The notes under the pieces are model-generated. The model ran no database searches and was not told the DNA's origin. It saw only the letters and a program-made list of their open reading frames with translations. A stretch of 64,000 nucleotides of DNA from Diploptera punctata (lineage: Eukaryota > Arthropoda > Insecta > Blattodea > Blaberidae). Location: the NCBI GenBank assembly GCA_030220185.1, contig JASPKZ010003844.1, forward strand, positions 3,848,001 through 3,912,000, written 5' to 3'. The position numbers and the translations under genes were made by a program. Below are positions 33,790 through 44,564 of this stretch, piece by piece. Positions within the stretch are counted from its first letter, which is position 1. Every line of letters begins with the position of its first letter.

Positions 33790-34133
33790 CCGATTGAGGG
33801 TCTTTCCACTTTTCAGTGGTTGCCCTTTTACCAGCCGGCTGCTGGCCCTTCACATCCACATGTGTCAATCACAGAGGTAGATGATCAAGAACCAGTGTAG
33901 GGGTGACATGTGGTTAGCATGTCGAGTCCCCCAGCCGTTATAGCTGGTTCCTCAACCTGGAGCCGCTACTTATTGTAGCTACCAATTGCCTCACGATGCT
34001 GGGTGGGCACCGGTCCCATACTGGCCGAAATACGATGAGAAAATTTCTTCCCCCATGGAGACTCGAACCAGCGCAAGTCCCGTAGCTCTGCGCCAAGGCT
34101 TCCTACCTTAACCGCTCGGCTACGGCGCGGGAC
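33790..34133 (-). mobile_element. SINE-1 full-length copy with 13-bp target duplication
   Basis: 344 bp. The tRNA-like head (cgccgtagccgagcggttaagg, gcgctggttcgagtctccatggggg) is at the right end on the minus strand. The left end shows the SINE-1 3' end, ggttgcccttttaccag. Direct repeat gtaaggtatatat at 33777-33789 and 34134-34146. Best reference copy of SINE-1 here. Confidence 0.95.
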
Positions 34134-34195
34134 GTAAGGTATATATATATACATATATATATATTAAATGGTGTTTCTCGCATAATTTATCATAT

Positions 34196-34437
34196 TTATA
34201 TTATTATATTATTATTATTATTATTATTATCGTAAGTATTATTATTGTTATTATCCTATAAAATGTTGTTTGTAGGCCTACATGAAATTTACATTGCTAC
34301 ATTTAATGTATATTTAACAAAAAAAAATAGTATAGTGTATATCTATATTTGTCAAATATTTATTTGTATTTGTACTGGTTGAGTGGAAGAGAAGGCCTTA
34401 TGGCCTTAACTCTGCCAGAATAAATAAAGCATTATTA

Positions 34438-34523
<86 letters not shown>
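34196..34523. repeat. ATT-rich region with a long (ATT)n array
   Basis: Short ATT arrays near 34196-34250, then a nearly pure array at 34440-34523. Confidence 0.9.
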
Positions 34524-34526
<3 letters not shown>

Positions 34527-34785
34527 TACAATATTGTATGTCTAAAGATTTCGTCCTTATTTTGGAAGCTCATTGACAAAACTAGATAGCGGTGACGTAC
34601 AAAGTAAGTCCTAGGGTTTCATAAGAGAAGCTTGAGGGGAAGCATACTCAGGCAAGTGCCGTATCTCCGTTTGTCAAATTTAGGATCTTATCTACGTTTA
34701 TATTTAAGATCGCAAAACTCCCATTGACACCGCATTCTTTAAAATCCTCCGTTTCGAATTATTTTATATAGACTGTAGATACTGC

Positions 34786-35116
34786 GTCCACCACTGTGGT
34801 CTCGAGGTAGCGTGCTGCCTTGTCACGCAGCGGGCTCGGGTTCAATCCCCGGTCGGGATAGGCTCCTAGGTGATGTTTTTTCGGGGTTTTTCCTCACCTG
34901 TAAGACAATTGTCAGGAAGCTTAGGGCCCAACGGTCCCCGAAAATCATCCAGCCATCGTCATCATAATCCTTATCAGTATCAACATCATCCTTCACCGGT
35001 GCGGAAAGCAACGGGAAGCTACCACCTATAATTCCCTAGTAAAGCTGCAAAGCATAGCATGAAAATGCTATGATTGCAGTGAAAGACCTGGCCCTCAGGC
35101 AGAATTACTATGGATG
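34786..35116 (+). mobile_element. SINE-3 copy with 11-bp target duplication
   Basis: tRNA-Asp-like head (ctcgaggtagcgtgctgcc, cttgtcacgcagc, gggttcaatccccggtcggg), core and tggatgg tail. Direct repeat gtagatactgc at 34775-34785 and 35117-35127. Confidence 0.95.
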
Positions 35117-35305
35117 GTAGATACTGCAGCAATGACCTGCTTTATTACTATGAAATTGTGTTACAGTAAGGACGCTATCACTATGGTATGATTTATAGTC
35201 GAGTTGTAAAACATGACTGAGCTAACAAGGTCTAAAACAAAAGGGTTCAATACCACTACATCAACTCAGGTGGGGAAAATCTTTATGGATATTTCCTGTA
35301 TTAAT

Positions 35306-35580
35306 GGGGGCACGTCGTAGGGTAGTTGGTTAAGACAGGTCCAGGATTCAAGTCCTAGTAGGTTCAGGATTTTAAAAACTGACCCAAACCTTCTGGTGGC
35401 ACCATGGTCCTGGGATCGACTCATCCTCTAACGGAAATGAGCATCAGATGTTTGCTCTGGAGGTAAAGGTGGCCGTCACGCAGGGCTGACAACCCGGCTG
35501 ACATCAAGTGCCGATTGTGTAGAGCCCCTTAACCCCATACTACCCTAATAAGGGACTTCTAGTGGAATCACTTTACCGTA
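35306..35580 (+). mobile_element. SINE-2 copy with 11-bp target duplication
   Basis: Head lightly deleted between A and B boxes (gtagggtagttggttaag, ccaggattcaagtccta). Body through gaatcactttacc. Direct repeat cctgtattaat at 35295-35305 and 35581-35591. Confidence 0.9.
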
Positions 35581-35591
35581 CCTGTATTAAT

Positions 35592-36089
35592 TCAATGTAG
35601 GCTCACTGACGTATGTTTGTCAAACAGTTATTTCGTTTATCTCATGAACAGTAGCATCTGAATTATTAGTTTACAAAGATCGGAACAGGATCGGCGTGTT
35701 TCCGAACTACGGCCTGTGACATCAAGTCTATGTCACTGTACTACAGTTTCTTTCTACAACAGGCCTAGTTCAGTAGTGTACATGGTGGCGATTGGTTGAG
35801 CCATCATGGCGAGTGAGAAGGATGTAATCGTACTCCCTACTCAAACTATTCAGATGATATATATACTCTATAATGTGATTGTTTATATACTTGGCTTGTT
35901 TATATAATTCAATTAGAAGTATTAAATTTATTTCGCGTGTCGTGCTCCATTTCTCATGTTATGTGGATTGTATGACCTAAATCTGGTCTTATGTTTTTCC
36001 CGCTCGCTATACTAGCTACACCCTTCCATTCTATTCCAGCCTTTATAGAGTAATAGATGCATATAACAACTTGTAATAAAACTCGATAC
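35592..36089. other. No recognisable gene or element
   Basis: Nothing identified. Confidence 0.45.
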
Positions 36090-36265
36090 TACAATACTAA
36101 TAAAATTCATGGTAAAATTCCTTTAAGGCGTTACATATATAAAATTATAATACAAAATAATAAAATTGAACCTTTTTTCAGTATCCTCAACTGTTAAAAA
36201 TGCATAAAACAATGTAGGCCTTTCGGGACCAGTCCGATCCTGAGCAGAAGGTAGTTGACTATATT
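36090..36265 (-). mobile_element. Penelope-type terminal repeat, single arm (PLE-g)
   Basis: Starts caatactaataaaattc and runs through tatcctcaactg to gtaggcctttcgggacc. Minus-strand core CTCAGGA-GGAC/GTCC-GAAA at 36221-36244. No inverted second arm. Confidence 0.65.
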
Positions 36266-36437
36266 CTAACACTTGAGGAGCCTGAAATAAGGTACAATTT
36301 TATAATTTTGTACTATAATTTTATATATCCGATACAACAAACTTGTTGTTCAGTAACATCAACAATAACGATATTTTTAGAGACAGATGCACACAGTAAC
36401 CTAAATCACAGCTTTAAATATGTTGTTCAGGGAATAC

Positions 36438-37340
36438 TTACTTACTTACTTACTCACTGGCACTATCGAACCCGTAGGTTCATGGCCGCGCGGACATAAG
36501 CTCTCCATACATCCCTATCCTGAGCTAATGCTTTCCAATCATTCCTTGTATAATCTACTTCCCTCAAATCATAGTTAATGTTGTTCTCCCACCTCATTCT
36601 TGGTCTACCAACTGGACGTTTTCCTTCTGGCTTTCCTACAAGAAGTTTCCATGCACGTCTTTCATTCCCCATACGCGCAACATGTCCTGCCCATCGCAGT
36701 CTACGAGACTTAACTGCTCTTATTATATCTGGTTTCCTATAAAGACCATGTAGTTCATTGTTAAGTAGTCTTCTCCATTCACCTGTCTGTTCATCTCTCT
36801 TTGGTCCAAAAATTTTCCTAAGAACTTTATTCTCAAATACTCGTAATCTCCTTTCCTCCCTTAAAGTAAGAGTCCATGTTTCGCACCCATACAATATAAC
36901 TGGTAGAATAATAGTTTTATATATTTTCAGCTTAACGTTTTTTTGAAAGGAGTTGGGACATCAAAAGTCTCTGCAATGCATAATAGCATGCATTTCCAGA
37001 ATTGAGCCTATGTTTAATTTCTTTGTGCATCTCATTCCTATTTGTGATTATTGTTCCTAGGTATTTGAATTCAGCCACTTCCTCAAAATTTCCCTCATTT
37101 GTCATTAGCTGTCCATTTCCATTATATACTGAATTTCTACGTGTGACCATATATTTAGTTTTACTGATATTTACTTCCAGTCCTAATTTCTTAGTGTTAC
37201 TCAATAGTGTGTGCGTGTTGGCCATTAGTATCTCCTCGCTATCGGCCAGTACTACTACATCATCAGCATAAACTAACAGCTTATTAATACCATTGAGTTG
37301 TAAGCCTTCCTCATTCTCTAAAGATTTAATGGCGTGCTCT
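36438..37340 (-). mobile_element. LINE-A insertion close to the host splice acceptor
   Basis: 903 bp, 5'-truncated. Minus-strand coding runs from LEHAIK through YADD, FKYLGTIIT, GCETWTLT and GRPRMRW to NLRVR-stop. One extra T at about 36943 breaks the frame (QLLSKKR). Direct repeat gggaatac at 36430-36437 and 37341-37348. Its 5' end lies only 48 bp before the exon at 37389, so it must have inserted just upstream of the branch point. Confidence 0.92.
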
Positions 37341-37388
37341 GGGAATACACTGAGAGTAAATGGGTTAATAAGTATTATGTATTTTCAG

Positions 37389-37693
37389 GTGTATGCAGAC
37401 GGAGCGGAGGCTCTTTATGTGGCCGAGGTGCCTGGAACTACGTAACTGTATTTCTAACGGTAGTAGTTGCCCTCCTGGGCACTGCAGTTCTGATATTGGA
37501 ACTCTACAGAAACAGGGAAGTTGTCGGATTGCGTTCCGAACTCGACACCTTGCGTCGCGAAGTGGAGAATCTCAACCACCGCATCGTAGAGGTGGAGTTG
37601 TGGGATCAATTGAAGGCGTTCGATAAGTTCATTTATTCTATAGCTAATAAATACTTGGCAGTCTTTTATTTGAGGAAAAAAAAACATACCTAA
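37389..37693 (+). CDS. Host exon: membrane anchor plus coiled-coil stalk, Eiger/TNF-ligand-like
   Basis: The exon begins after TATGTATTTTCAG, a good acceptor, and is phase-compatible with the donor at 110/111. The protein first gives a Cys/Gly/Arg-rich stretch (VCRRSGGSLCGRG). A hydrophobic helix follows at about 37436-37507 (VTVFLTVVVALLGTAVLI), then a charged heptad stalk at about 37526-37630 (L..EL..L..EV.NL..RI, then WDQL.AFDKF). This is a type II membrane protein layout. The stalk pattern recalls the juxtamembrane region of Eiger, the insect TNF ligand; that is family recollection, and the TNF domain is not here. No strong donor is visible: the best is GAG|GTGGAG near 37591. If unspliced, the frame ends at the stop 37691-37693. 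Base composition is clearly less AT-rich than the surroundings, as expected for a real exon. Confidence 0.55.
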
Positions 37694-38814
37694 AGGACCC
37701 TACACCGTAACAGGTCAAGAGGACCGTACAGGACGCGAACCCAAGTTCTACATAGCATAGATTTCTCTCAAGCTTTCTGCGCATCTGCCCCACTGTTAAA
37801 ACACTTATTTAGGCCCATATGTTTCTGAAGATTTAATTTTACTGTTAAGATGTGTTAACTACAGCTATGGATAAGTTTCTGAAGTAAATAATAACAATGA
37901 AACATTTTTTTCTAAGGAATAGCTGATTATGTAAATAAAGAATGTGTGTTCAATTTCAGTGGTTCTATAACGTTAGTCGAGTATGTAGGGCAATGAACGT
38001 TTAAAAATTAAAATTAATAACATCCATTGCGATTTATTGGTTTCATTAACCTACTTTTTGATAGTAATCGAGTTATCTATTTGTCACTCATGTCAACAAT
38101 TTATTGCCGATGATTCCAGTTATTAATTATAAAATTAATTCCGAACATTCATTTTTAATTGATGGGTATAATGGATGACTCTGTTATGCAACATGTCACC
38201 AATTTTAGGTTCGCTTTTTAAAATGTTTTTCTCATCATAAAAAAATGTAATTATCAAGTTCTAAATTAGAAAAAAATCTTTTCCAGTGTAAAGGACTTTA
38301 CTAAAAATTAAAATTACTCATTCCATCCTTTTGCGGTTAACATTAATTTTTAACATAAGGTTTGATTCATTCAATTTTTAAACTACATGATATCGTCTAT
38401 CTGATAATAAAAAAAATACAACAACCAGCAGGAATTTATGTATAAGTACATAAGAAGAATACCGGCACTTAAATGATCACAACTCATTTTAAGACAAGAA
38501 TTCTGGAAAAAAAAAGACCAAACAGAAATTAAAAGGAATATAAATAAATTAAAATGGAACTGTATTAAATATTACGGGAAAGCAAAGAAACGGTTGAAAG
38601 TACTAAGTTAGAATAAAATCCTCAGATACTCAGAGGAAGAGAAAGAAGGAAATATAAATTCAGAACAGTTATTATTTATTTCTCCCCATAGGATTGGGAT
38701 CACTCAGAAATCGAGTTACAGATTAAACATAATTTAAACGAAAATCGAGGTTACATGTACCACTTACACATTGTGTTGAAATCTTACCACAGTATAGAGA
38801 GTACTTTTAATAAA
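37694..38814. other. No recognisable gene or element
   Basis: AT-rich; would be 3' flank or the next intron of the host gene. No polyadenylation site can be called with confidence. Confidence 0.45.
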
Positions 38815-38960
38815 CATTATGTTCCGTTCTGGATATTGTTAAATATTTAAAACAATAAAATTTGTATCAATTGTGGCAGTGGTCCTCAAAATTTATATTT
38901 GTATAAAATATTCTGCTAGGGCTTTCGAAACCGGTTCCATTTTCAAAAAAAAACTTTTCT
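38815..38960 (-). mobile_element. Penelope-type terminal repeat, single arm (PLE-h)
   Basis: ttatgttccgttctgg, gtggtcctcaa and gctttcgaaaccggttcc follow the same order as in PLE-f. Minus core near 38923-38945 is degenerate (TGAAAAT-GGAA...TTTC-GAAA). Confidence 0.55.
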
Positions 38961-38964
38961 ACAA

Positions 38965-39329
38965 CAGATTTTCAGTGTAAGACAGATTTTAGAAAAGAAA
39001 TGGGAATATAATGTTACTGTACATCAACTATACGTAGATTTCAAAAATGTATACGATTCAATTAAGAGAGTGAAGTTATATAGTATCCTGCTGGAGTTCG
39101 GAATTCCTAAAAAGTTAGACTAATACGAATGTGTCTAAATGGCACAAAGAATAGGATGCGTGTAGGCAAACAGTTTTCGGATACTTTTGAAATCCACAAT
39201 TGGTTGAAGCAAGGAGATGCACTATCTCCTCTATTTAATTTTGTACTAGATCATGCCATCAGATCTTTAGAGGACGAAGAAGGTCTACAACTCAATGGTA
39301 TTAACAAGCTGTTAGTTTATGCTGATGAT
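38965..39329 (+). mobile_element. LINE-A fragment covering the reverse transcriptase core
   Basis: The only copy reaching reverse transcriptase motif A. It encodes FSVRQILEKKWEYN, then HQLYVDFKNVYDSIKR (catalytic Asp of VDF), LLEFGIPKKLD, a frame break, then CLNGTKNRMRVGKQF, LKQGDALSPLFNF and LLVYADDV. It stops abruptly at a TA where a sequence starting cagggtgtccacaaagtcc begins. Confidence 0.85.
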
Positions 39330-39500
39330 GTACAGGGTGTCCACAAAGTCCTGCTACCAAAACAATGTAGCCTATTTGTACTATTTGAGATAGAGACATG
39401 CGGTTTTATGCAGCCGTAGTCTACATCTCTCAAAGTTTAGTCTACATTTGTTGCAGATTGTGATTTGAATGATAATGACAACACCACAGGAAAATACCCT
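39330..39500. mobile_element. Probable end of another Tc1/mariner-type element inside LINE-A
   Basis: tacagggtgtccacaaagtcc looks like a Tc1/mariner terminus at a TA target. No transposase or opposite end is visible before the mariner-like copy 2 begins. Confidence 0.4.
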
Positions 39501-40231
39501 ATGTGTATGGTGGTATGTTGAAAAAAACACCAATAACGGAGGTGAGGTGGTATATTGAAATACGTTGATCATTTTTAATACCGTACCTATGTCCGGAAAT
39601 GATGCATTTTCTCACTGAGTAGCTGACTTCTCAAGAGTTCCCTTATTTGAATTTCAAGACTCAATACTTGACAATATTGTCACGGTCACATCAAGTTTTC
39701 AAAATGTCCACCTCCCATCTCATTACAGACCATACATCGGCGGTATAGTGATTGACGCACACGTTCAAATACGGCCGGCCTCATTTGAATTGTTTCTGTA
39801 GCAGCGTGGATTCGGGCTATAAGTTCCATAAATGACTGTACTGGAGTCTGATAAACAGACTGTTTCATGTCGCCCCACAAAAGTAGTTGAGAGGATTAAG
39901 ATCAGCTGATTTCGGAGACCATGGGACTGGTTCCCCTCTGCCAAATCCACCGACCTGGATACATGGTATTCAAATGTCTCCTCACATTGGAGTCCGTCAT
40001 GTTGTAGCCACATTCCGTTGCGAAGCCACGTTTCACAGGTTCCATACCTGTGAGGTGTTGTCAACTAATGAGTCTTCAAATTCTTCAAACTAACACTGAT
40101 TTTGAGACATAATTAACTAGTCATAGTATAAAAACGCATCATTTCCAGACATTGCTACCTTATTAAAAAACGATCAACGTATCTCAATGTACTACCTCAC
40201 TTCCGCTGTCGGTGTTTTTTTGCAACATCCT
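39501..40231 (-). mobile_element. Mariner-like element, copy 2
   Basis: Ends aaaaaacaccaataacggagg (left) and cgctgtcggtgtttttttgc (right) match copy 1 at 20.3 kb. The minus strand encodes MWGDMKQSVYQTPVQ, IARIHAATETIQMRPAVFERV and CNEMGGGHFENLM (39686-39880), plus broken upstream pieces such as the GRW region near 39930. A TG/TA array follows. Confidence 0.85.
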
Positions 40232-40246
40232 GTGTGTGTGTGTGTG

Positions 40247-40279
<33 letters not shown>
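40225..40279. repeat. (TG)n(TA)n microsatellite
   Basis: TG run followed by a TA array at the right end of the mariner-like copy. Confidence 0.9.
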
Positions 40280-40284
<5 letters not shown>

Positions 40285-40291
40285 CGCTGTA

Positions 40292-40954
40292 ATTAAAATG
40301 ATGTACATGGTATATGTAAATACCCCGTGAAATACCTCTCTGTGAAACAAGGGATATAAACTACGTATTTCTTTTGTTAAATTATGTATATATAATGACG
40401 CATTGTTGGTCTGGTTTTTGAATTTTGCGGTCGACGCGAATCGAGTATCGCATTGTATGGTAGAGAGAGATTCGTGAGCTGACGACTCGCGAATCAGTGT
40501 CCCACGGTGAAATTTCGACACGAGTCTATGCCTCCGTTCTGGAAAGCTCGGTTCTCGAGTCTTCAAACCGGGGGCATTATGACTGAGATTCCAGATTGTT
40601 TTCACAATCGCGTTTATTGAAGTCGGTCAGTTGTAGTCTTGCACAGAGTGGGGACGAGTATGTGTAAATACAAGAAGATGTTCTAAGTGAAATCATCAGC
40701 TAGGAGAAAGAATAAAATAAATTGTGGAGCAAGAGACTTTATTACCAGCAAGTTATTTGTGTAAAATCAGTGAAATTCTGTGAAGTAAATTAAATTACTT
40801 TAGAAATGTTTTTGTAAATATCCGTGGGTTTTATTTAAACAAATTCCATCTAAATGCTGACGCAACCGTTAGGTGCGACTGTATATAGAATTATATACTC
40901 TATTAGCTGATTATATCTACCGTTGCCCGGGTATTTTACTTATCCCAACTTTTT
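40292..40954. other. No recognisable gene
   Basis: GC-richer than neighbours around 40420-40560; short frames there have no recognisable domain. The phrase gttgcccgggtattttactt at 40922 introduces the tandem array that follows. Confidence 0.4.
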
Positions 40955-41850
40955 GTCACGATCAGCTTACCGATTCTGAAAACTATGGATTCTACACTAA
41001 TCTCAATTTGGATATTTTATTGTTATCCCTTTAACACCCCTTCTCACCCTCATGATGATGAATTAACTTAGAATTAAACAGTATCAGGAGTGTCACTAGT
41101 CATCTCAGAGGCTCCCTAAACGATATATTCTACACTGTTAATCATTGTATTAATGTAATTAATAATATCGGCCGTTTTCGATTATTTTTCAAGTCATCCC
41201 CCCCCCAATCAACTTAGGAGTAGTTGGAGTCAAACTAGGACTATCACCTGGACTGCTGCCAATCAGCTGAGCCACCACGAAAACTGTACATTTGACACTA
41301 ATTTAGATTATTTTAGACATTTTATTTTTTCGTCGCTTATCATCCTCCTCATACCGATAGAAGCTGAACTTAGAATAACGGTATCTCGCCCTCTAGGTAT
41401 TTAGCTTAAATGGCATCGGTGCTGTCACCTGTCAGCTTAGGTAGACCTACACCGAAAACTATGGAATCAACACTAATCTCGGGTATACTGACATTTTATT
41501 CTTCATCCCTTCTCATTCCTCACCCTTTAGGGATGATGTGTATCAAACTTGGGCTTAAATTATAATATCGGGACTGTCATCAATCAGCTTAGCTACCCCG
41601 AACATTGTAAAACCGGCACTATGTAGTCTCGTCACTTTTGAAGTTATATTTTTCATCCCTTCTCATAACCATCATTCACTCTAAGTGTGATAAGGGTCAA
41701 ACTTTGGCTTAAATCTGATCGGGACTGACACCAATCATATTATCATATTAACGACTTCTAAAAGTGTGGATTCGACATTAATATCGGTCGTTTAAGTTAT
41801 TCTAACATGTCATCTCCGCTCACTCCCTCTTAAGGGTGCTAGATAATTCT
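40955..41850 (+). repeat. Degenerate tandem array of about six units of roughly 115-175 bp
   Basis: Units repeat the order: (a)ctgtcaccaatcagcttag, accgaaaactatggattcgacactaatctcgg, ttttattcttcatccctt, ctcaccctt(aag)ggtgat, caaacttgggcttaaat. Unit starts are near 40968, 41085, 41258, 41422, 41572 and 41722. Divergence is high, so the array is old. Confidence 0.75.
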
Positions 41851-42059
41851 TATCTTCCCCCACAATTTCTATTCCAGATTGTAATTTATTTCTGTATAGA
41901 ATTTAGTTGATATTTTTCCAGGTGTTCCACAGTTAAGCTGAGTTTTATTAATTCTCTTTACATCTCAGCTATGTTTTCACCTCTATAAGGGTGACAGAGA
42001 TACCTTATTGCTCACAGTATTTTTTACATATTATAATTTATATTTCATATGACTTCACA

Positions 42060-42078
42060 CACACACAAACACGCACAC

Positions 42079-42129
<51 letters not shown>

Positions 42130-42290
42130 GATATTACAATTAACATTTTACATTAAGCAATGAAAGCCAAATATGTCACGAAAAGAAAAATTAATGCCTA
42201 AACCGGGATTTGAACCCGGGACCTCTAACTATATGCGTTAGTGTATTATTGACTATGCTATCCAGGCATCTCAGTACCAACATTAATTTT
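42060..42290 (-). mobile_element. tRNA-like retroposon (SINE-7) with TA/CA tail
   Basis: 42196-42267 folds as a 72-nt cloverleaf on the minus strand: acceptor GCCTGGA/TTTAGGC, anticodon stem CTAAC/GTTAG, T stem CCGGG/CCCGG with TTCAAAT loop. The anticodon loop lacks U33, so a working tRNA is unlikely. Downstream comes attaatttttcttttcgtgac, then a TA array and a CA array (42060-42127). The same order recurs at 20.2 kb and in part at 1.5 and 42.4 kb. Confidence 0.6.
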
Positions 42291-42407
42291 CCTTTCCTAA
42301 TATACAATTTTCAAATCATATGAGATAGCGGGAAGCCATCTTATGGCTTCTATAACAAGAAAGCATTTTAATGAGAATATTTTTACTTCATAGAAATAAT
42401 GTTTTTT

Positions 42408-42507
42408 TTTTATTTCGATCTTATAATTAAATGTTGACATTAAATAAAGAAAATCAAATGTCATGAAAAGAAACATTTATGCCTGAATCCCTTTGTGTGT
42501 ATGTATG

Positions 42508-42540
<33 letters not shown>

Positions 42541-42552
42541 TATATATATAGC
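42408..42552 (-). mobile_element. Truncated second copy of the SINE-7 tail region
   Basis: atcttataattaaatgttgacatta and aaatcaaatgtcatgaaaag resemble 42128-42190, followed by tgtgtatg and a TA array (42500-42551). The tRNA-like part is missing after gcctgaatccc. Confidence 0.5.
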
Positions 42553-43059
42553 TTTAATTAGTTCGATGTCTAATTATTTCGAGAAATCTACCCTATAAAT
42601 AAAAGGCTTAATACGTTTAATTTACTATTAAATGGATGAAAGTTTTCAGTATTCATTAAATGAAACATTTATTCCAGGAACAATAATTCTATGTCACTCT
42701 TTGACTGCACAATTACAGGAGCAAGTTGAGAAGTTTCTCCACAGTTATATTAACATTTCAAGGAATCCAGTAATAGCTAGATATTCCATGAAATTGACAA
42801 TTAGCTGATGTATCTTAACTACTACTACATTTTGAATCTTACTTGTACCGAATAAATCTCAATTTTGCTTAATTACCGAGAGAAAATCTGACAGGGAATA
42901 ATTAAGATAGGTTAACAAACTATTTGTTCGAAAATCAAAAGTCATAGATCAAGTTTTACAGGAATGTATAGCATATTAACGAATACTCTGATATAATAAA
43001 CGTATTCTAGGAAAATGCATAAGTATAGGAGCTCATCCTCAAATATCTGGTTCGTTACA
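42553..43059. other. No recognisable gene or element
   Basis: Nothing identified. Confidence 0.45.
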
Positions 43060-43355
43060 AAAAGAGGCGACATTAAAATGCCGAACAGCTGGTTACACCA
43101 AATGGGATCGAAAGAAAAATGTAGAAATCCTTCAAGAACTTAATTTGTCACCAATACTGAACTACATTTCCAGATATCAGCTAAACTGGAAGGAACATGT
43201 CTCAAGAATGGCTAGATCCAGGATCCCCAAGGCAATAATGAACTACTGTCCAAATGGGAAACGGTCACTTGGTCGACCTATGAAAAGATGGCACGAAAAC
43301 CGCTTTCTCAGGCCGTAACAGTTCTTATAGGACTACTACCTGGCAGGATGATGAT
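43060..43355 (+). mobile_element. LINE-C C-terminal fragment with GAT tail
   Basis: Reads TKWDRKKNVEILQEL, then YQLNWKEHVSRMARSRIPKA and MNYCPNGKRSLGRPMKRWHEN, then gatgatgatgatgatg. 5'-truncated. Confidence 0.8.
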
Positions 43356-43503
43356 GATGATGATGACTATTCAATAACTAATCACAAACTAAAAAAAAAA
43401 ACCCTATACCTAAAAACGATCCAGGCTTCTTGATTAAAATTAATTTGTTATATTAGTTTTAAACATAAGGCTGGTTTGGATATTACAATAAATTTTCAGA
43501 CTA

Positions 43504-43733
43504 GATCATTAGTGGGGCGGGACACTTGTCCCGACTGGGGATCAAACCTGTGCTCGATGCATCTGAGGCATTGCCTCTAAAATCACAGCTATGGACTATA
43601 AGTTATTGTGCACTGTACGATCAGTTTATCTTCTTAATGAGCACTAATACTGAATACATTTTTTATAAAATAGTGACTATCGTTTTTAAGAAAATTGATA
43701 TTAAATTCTATTATTGAAAGTGTAAGGAAAAGT
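43504..43733 (+). repeat. First unit of a 230-bp direct repeat containing a tRNA-like B-box
   Basis: gatcattagtggggc through gaaagtgta is repeated at 44059-44303 with about 90% identity. It contains, on the minus strand, a tRNA-like B-box (gtttgatccccagtcggg), so it probably includes a SINE. Confidence 0.85.
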
Positions 43734-43734
43734 G

Positions 43735-44050
43735 AATTACATGGTATTATAGGAAGCCAGATATAATGAGAACAGTTAAGTCTCGTAGACTGCGATGGGC
43801 AGGACATGTGGCACGTATGTGGAATGAAAGACTTGCATGGAAGCTTCTTGTAGGAAAGCCAGAGGGAAAACGCCCAGTTGGTAGACCAAGAATGAGGTGG
43901 GAGAATAACATTAACTATGATTTGAGGAAGTAGATTATACAGGGAATGATTGGAAAGCATTAGCTCAGGATAGGGATGTATGGAGAGCTTATGTCCGTGC
44001 GGCCATGAACCTACGGGTTCGATAGTGCCAGTGAGTAAGTAAGTAAGTAT
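43735..44050 (+). mobile_element. LINE-A 3' fragment between the direct repeats
   Basis: Encodes YRKPDIM, RRLRWAGHVARMWNER, GKPEGKRPVGRPRMRWENN; a single-base deletion near 43927 breaks the frame. Ends gtgagtaagtaagtaag. Confidence 0.9.
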
Positions 44051-44058
44051 GTAAGAAA

Positions 44059-44303
44059 GATCATTAGTGGGGCTATGCTCAGAGACTTGTCCCGACCGGG
44101 GATGAAACCTGTGCTCGATGCATCTGAGGCATTAACATTGCCTCTAAATCACAGCTATGGACTATAAGTTATTGTACACTGTACCGTTATAGTATTCTTC
44201 TTAATGAGCACTACCTTAATTTGGAATACATTTTTATAAAATAGTGACTAGCGTTTTTAAGAAAATTGATGTTAAATTCTATTATTGAAAGTGTAGGGAA
44301 TAG
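44059..44303 (+). repeat. Second unit of the 230-bp direct repeat
   Basis: Matches 43504-43733 with small insertions (tatgctcagag, aacatt). Followed by a 420-bp stretch and a second LINE-A fragment truncated at the same point as the first. Confidence 0.85.
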
Positions 44304-44564
44304 AATGTAATTTAACTAGTAGGCTACTCCTGGTCACTCCACTGGAAAACATTAGGGCCTTGAAAAAGGTCGCCAACGCACTCTGTTGTTTGCTGAGCAT
44401 TCCGGTTTGCTTTCATCCTACTTTCTTTGATAAGAGTGTTTAAGAATTGCAGGTTATCAGCCTACAGCTTCCTGGCATCCGGACCTGCTACCTCAGTTCT
44501 TGAGATAGAGTAGGGGCATTTCCTTCCCTAGCCACTAGATAACAGTGAACTAGTTGGTCTCTAT

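Larger units (their letters stand above)
111..37388 (+). other. Probable 37.3-kb intron filled with mobile elements
   Basis: It is bounded by GTAAATGG at 111 and TATTTTCAG ending at 37388, with matching phase 1 on both sides. A branch-point-like TTAAT lies at 37365-37369, about 20 nt before the acceptor. Everything inside that I can identify is transposon, SINE, LINE or microsatellite. The pairing of donor and acceptor is inferred; other exons could be hidden. Confidence 0.5.

Noticed and set aside
40955..41850. CRISPR-like array
   Set aside because: Units are diverged and contiguous, without short identical repeats and unique spacers; the genome is clearly eukaryotic.
42196..42267. Functional tRNA gene
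   Set aside because: Stems fit, but U33 is missing, the D arm is weak and the unit is repeated with a shared 3' flank, so a retroposon head is more likely.
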